From NCBI GenBank assembly GCA_021904315.1, contig CM038912.1, positions 9,821,061 through 9,885,060 on the forward strand: 64,000 bases of DNA, written 5' to 3'. This DNA comes from Sphagnum magellanicum. Lineage: Eukaryota; Streptophyta; Sphagnopsida; Sphagnales; Sphagnaceae. This document shows, piece by piece, positions 59,700-64,000 of this stretch (position 1 is the first letter of the stretch; every line of letters starts with the position of its first letter). The notes beneath the pieces are model-generated. The model was given only the letters and a program-made list of their open reading frames with translations. It was not told where the DNA came from and did not search any database. The position numbers were made by a program, and so were the translations under genes.

Positions 59700-62070
59700 G
59701 TGAAAAGTCCCCATAATCTTTTACTCCTAATTGTGATTCCATATGCAAGGCTTTTGATCTAGTTTGGTTTTGTATAGGCATGGTTGAAGGTAGTGGCAAC
59801 ATCCACATGGAACTATTTGACATTGAAGATGAAATTAGCACCTCACTAACCAACCAGGGTGTAATGGTATTAGTTCGAAGGTTGCATCAAATGCAGATCA
59901 TGGCACATGGCAAACATTGTTTCCCCAACTTCAACAAAATATGAAAGATTGGTCTACCAACAACACAAATGTTATATATTGGGCATTTTTTGTGATTGAT
60001 GATGAAAGTAAGGTCAATTTGAATGTGGGACAAAAGATGCGTTGCAGTGTGTGCCACACTGATGGCACTAACCCGTCTCATCATAGTTGAAGTGGGAAGG
60101 TTGGAATAATCACCTATGACACATTTAATGGGATTATTTCATATATTAAAGAAGCATGTAAGCCACCATCACCTTCAAGAGTTGAAGAAGTGGATTGTAA
60201 TTTGGCAAACAAGAACCTTGAAGGTGTGCATTAAACATGTAAGAAAAAGACACGCCAAGCCTTTTTTCCAACATAATTTTTTTTGGTTTTGCAAAACCTT
60301 ACCATAAGAATGACCCTTCTCAATGGGCATTCTTGGAAGATCTAGCATTTTATATAGCAAAAAGTCATTGCCCTTTTTCAATAGTTGAAAATGCATGGTT
60401 GAAGCAATTGGTGTTGAAACAATGTGGGAAGGTTGTTTTCCATCTAAACACCAATTAATCAATGAAATGTTGCTTGCCTTGGTTACCAAAACCATGGGAA
60501 ATTTTTTGAACTTAGTACTTGTTGACTACATTATTTGCATGGCAACTTTTGACTTATGAGTGTCATGGGGTGATAATGATACTTTTGCCCTTGTAATTTC
60601 TTTCATAAATGCATTGTGGCCGCCATGAATATGACAATTGGGCTATTCATTGTTGAAAGTACAATGGGTACTACAATGGCTAAACAAATGAAAGATTTGT
60701 TAGGTTCATTTGGGCTCCTAAACAAAGTGATTACATTTGTGAAGGACAAAAGAACTAATCTAGGAATAATGATTATAGCTTTGAAGAACAAATTATCTCT
60801 TGTGACATGTTGTATATTCCAACTCCATTTGTTGGAACTTGTTGGGGCTATACTATGTCAAAAGTAGCCTAGTATGCCACAAATGACAATAAAGTTTGTG
60901 GGGGTTTAGTAAGGGAAACTAGCTTGAAATTGGTTCAATCAAAGTTACAAACAACAATCATGTGGACAAAAAAGTCAAGCAAAGGTGGTAAAGAGTGGAA
61001 AGAGGCTTGCATAGATGTCGAGCTCTGACCTCAAAAATTGAAGACACTAGTGAAAACTAGGTTTACATCTCAGGTCATTTTGTTTCAAGAAATTGTTGAA
61101 TATATGAATGCGATGATCAATCTATGTTATGACCGTCAAGTCATGTATTCGCAAGCATGTAACCTAATGGCCAAACTTGGGCAATTGCTCATATAGTGAT
61201 CGAAATGTTGTTGCTTATGGTAAATTAGTGCATTTTGAACCAATCAAATAGTTTTTGGTTGTTGTCCAATGCATTGATTTCCAACTTGTAAAAAGAAGTC
61301 GGTGCAATGGAGGCCCTTTTTCAACCTTTGGTTTGAAGTGATTTCAATAATATATGAAACATGGCATGATGTGCTAGGTGATTGATGTTTTGGCACCATT
61401 CTTGGCCTCTATAGAAACATATTCACCTTTAAAGGCCCATAACATGATGGCAATCATGTTTGACCCATGTCATAAGAACATGAAAGTGATAAAAGAATAT
61501 GTTGGTGATTCTTTTACCTTGAGAATTGTTGAAGAATATGACTGAAAAATGGTGCTGCCACAACTTTGTCAAGTTTACAAATTCTTGAACCCAACAAGTG
61601 CTGCTCTTCTCGACCTTGCTATTTCCACATATGATGATGGGTGTAAGCATGGTAAAGTATGCCAATTGGTCATCCTTATTAATAATTAAAAGTAGATTTG
61701 GAATTTTTTGCATTTTAGGCATTTTAGTCATGCCATAAAATTTGGGAGGTACTTATCATATTAAATAAACCATATAATGACCAATTTCCACATGTTGCAT
61801 TGTTTGCCCAACAAATCCATGGGATTGTTGGGTCTCAAATCAAAACTAAATGAATATTCAACTAAGTAGGGGTGATCACAAATTTTCGACGGTCTAAGCT
61901 TGGCATTGATAATTTGCATAAATTAATTATGTTAGTAAAAAACTAGCTTGATGATGCTCTTGTGGGTTATGAAGGAAGGAAACTTTCATCTTTTAATGAA
62001 TTCATTAAGGTTCAAAACACCTTGTTGGAAGATAATGAGAAGTTGATATTTGATTGTGGGTTTTTTTAAG
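59700..62070 (+). pseudogene. hAT-superfamily transposase remnant
   Basis: Blocks in shifting plus-strand frames, in hAT order. A BED-like N-terminal part with CSVCHTDGTNPSHHS at about 60035-60080. Then SQWAFLEDLAFYIAKSHCPF at about 60316-60372, DNDTFALVISFINA at about 60570-60615, and an open block 60616-60867 containing TIGLFIVESTMGTTMAKQMK with LLNKVITFVKDKRTNLG. Then LKTLVKTRF and VILFQEIVEY at about 61035-61100, and DPCHKNMKVIKEYVGDSF at about 61465-61520, and KLGIDNLHKLIM at about 61898-61935 as the C-terminal dimerisation part. At least eight stops or frameshifts. Terminal repeats were not found. Confidence 0.82.
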
Positions 62071-64000
62071 AAGATCAATAGTAGTTATGTATGTATTTCA
62101 ATTTTGGAGATGAATAAATTCTGATTTTGTTATAGGTGTTGTTTTCATTTTTCTTGCTTTTGATAGAGAGACATAATTTAAAGAAACAAAGAATTATGCT
62201 TAACATTGCTACTCTTGCCATGGCACTGTCCTATTTGTAATAGCTTTTGCCATGGCACTTTCCTATTGGCAATTTGTAAGTGTTGTGCAGGTTTCTTAGC
62301 CTTTTTTGCTTGGTGAGCATTCCTCACTTTGATCTCCCATTCTTTTATTTTCGCATGCAAACTTTCCTTAATGTTGTTCTAGACCATGTTAAACAATTTG
62401 TGGATAGAAGTGTGCGATTGAAAATATGTTAAGGTATTAATGCATTATGATCAAAACAATAGATGTTTGATTCATATTATGTTTTATAGCCTTTTGATTT
62501 GAAATTAATGCAATGAAAACCTTTTTTTTGTGGATGTATTCTTGAAAATGTTGAAAAATGCTTGTTGTATTTCAATTACAGGATGTGGGGCAGTGGATTG
62601 ATGATGCCACTTTGGTTGTGACACATTTGCAAGGCTTTGATCATGCAAAGTCTCATTTTCTATTGTGTTTGTTTACATGGCAATGATGTTGTATGTTGCA
62701 CCATGAGCACTAATGGAAACTCTGGGCATTTTATGAAAGGTTAATTGGCTTGGCATGGTAGCCATGTTATGCCTTTTGGCATATCACGAAGCTAAGGTGA
62801 GTGCTTGAATATCCATGTTGTTGATTATAAAACTAGTGTTGCCAACATGCTAGATTTTCTTGAGAAGCTTCCACAACGTTGAAAGGAAATTCGAAGTTGT
62901 ATGTGAATATTATGGCTAGTATCAACATGTCGTAACACACATGTGTACGTGCATTCCTACCTTTTTGAATTAGTTTTTCAAGTTTAATTCTTCAAATTGG
63001 TTGGCGAGGAGTTGTTACACCAATGTGTTTGATTCAAGGAAGAGTGAAGTGATAGATTTTCATTCCAGCTTATGGAGTAGGACAAGGGGTTTTCTTGCAT
63101 TCTTTTTCTTTGTAGAGATTTCCAAATTGGTTTTAGCTTGTAGTGAGAATGAGAGTTGTAATTTTTTTAACAATGTTTTTGCTGTAATTCATGTCTCACA
63201 CATTTGGTTGTTATTCGCACCAAATAACCCATCTTGTGTGCATTGCTATTGATTTTGTAGTTAAAGGAAAAAAGATAAATAATTTGTTGTAATGAATTGG
63301 GTGGCAATGGTGGATTGATGTTGTTAAGTGCCAAAAGGGGTGTTGTTTATATTATTGGGCAACAAAAACATGAATTCTAGAGTCATACAATCATTTCAGC
63401 AATGTAAGAGATGTAATTTGGCCTACAAATATGAACCATGTATGAGGTGTTTCCTTAACTTTTCACACTTGGTCCCACCTCTGAATTGGACCTAGGGGTT
63501 TTGAAAAAATGAAAACCTATCTAACTTGGAACTGTCATTCCCAAAAAATGAATATGGATCTGAAATTGACATGTCATAATTTTTAAGCAAACTCCTTAGA
63601 ACTAAAACTAACGGTTCTGAAATTTCAAAAAAAAATCTAGAATTGAACCCAACTATTAAAATCTAACAACTAGCCAACATTGGTCTACTCCCTTTGCTTC
63701 TTCTTTGCATTCTGTTCTCTTGACTCATTGTCTTCTTTTCTTGGTGTCTCCAAGGGATTCAAATTCAAACATGCATCAATGTTTGTGGAAAGCATGTACC
63801 TAGGCCAACAACAAGCACGGTCAAGGAAATTGTTTGTTTTAAGATGGAGGCATCCTTTCCAAGCCAAGCTTAATATTATGCTAGGATTCTATAGATTTTG
63901 TCATATTCACAAGTTATGCTCTGTGTGTGTGGGTTTTGCTTTTTTTGGTCTTTTGCCCATCAAGCTATGGTAAGCAAATCTCATGTGCTAGAAAACAGAA
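62071..64000. other. no gene recognised
   Basis: Several ORFs of 60-97 codons (63001-63252 and 63680-63973 plus) are hydrophobic or low-information and match nothing I know. The block MFVESMYLGQQQARSRKLFVLRWRHPF near 63780-63860 looks protein-like and may be a fragment of a broken element cut by the right window edge. Confidence 0.35.

Noticed and set aside
1..64000. CRISPR arrays, rRNA and tRNA genes
   Set aside because: The tandem arrays lack the uniform short repeat and unique spacer pattern, the genome is eukaryotic, and no rRNA segment or tRNA fold was recognised by eye.

Overview
The window is nuclear DNA of a land plant. Two complete intron-rich plant genes with GT-AG introns lie on the minus strand, embedded in AT-rich DNA full of decayed transposable elements. 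The species cannot be named from the sequence. The density of old, multiply broken elements and the presence of a Helentron-type element with an endonuclease domain make a gymnosperm, fern, lycophyte or bryophyte more likely to me than a compact angiosperm, but that is inference.

Layout. 1-2.97 kb: the 3' part of a degenerate Ty3/gypsy retrotransposon (reverse transcriptase, RNase H, integrase), cut by the left window edge. 3-8.9 kb: AT-rich DNA with a possible LTR and several tandem repeat arrays. 8.9-14.2 kb (minus): plant-type, C3-type phosphoenolpyruvate carboxylase, 12 exons, 962 aa, intact. 14.2-19.1 kb: intergenic, holding the PEPC upstream region (TATA box, a 100-bp tandem duplication), a G-rich quadruplex candidate and simple repeats. 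19.1-31.6 kb (minus): a PATROL1-like MUN-domain protein, 25 exons, 1116 aa, intact, with a G-tract 5' leader. 31.6-35.4 kb: intergenic, with a GCGTAGTTTGTAG-type array, a Tourist-like MITE and a tandem array.

35.4-42.1 kb (plus): a degenerate Helentron-type rolling-circle transposon with an RPA-like gene followed by a Rep, PIF1-helicase and EEP-endonuclease polyprotein. 42.4 and 59.5 kb: two copies of one CACTA-type MITE, each with a matching 3-bp target duplication. 42.8-57.6 kb: a region bounded by a 35-bp inverted repeat, possibly one large TIR element. It contains a 1.6-kb non-autonomous CACTA element around a GGTAGG minisatellite, a roughly 103-bp minisatellite, and a minus-strand broken gene of an unassigned transposon-like protein. 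59.7-62.1 kb: a broken hAT transposase. The last 2 kb hold nothing I recognise.

Functional link. PEPC makes oxaloacetate and malate for anaplerosis and guard-cell osmotic balance. PATROL1 in Arabidopsis delivers the plasma-membrane proton pump AHA1 during stomatal opening. The two lie in tandem on one strand about 4.9 kb apart. Whether this is meaningful or chance cannot be judged from one window.
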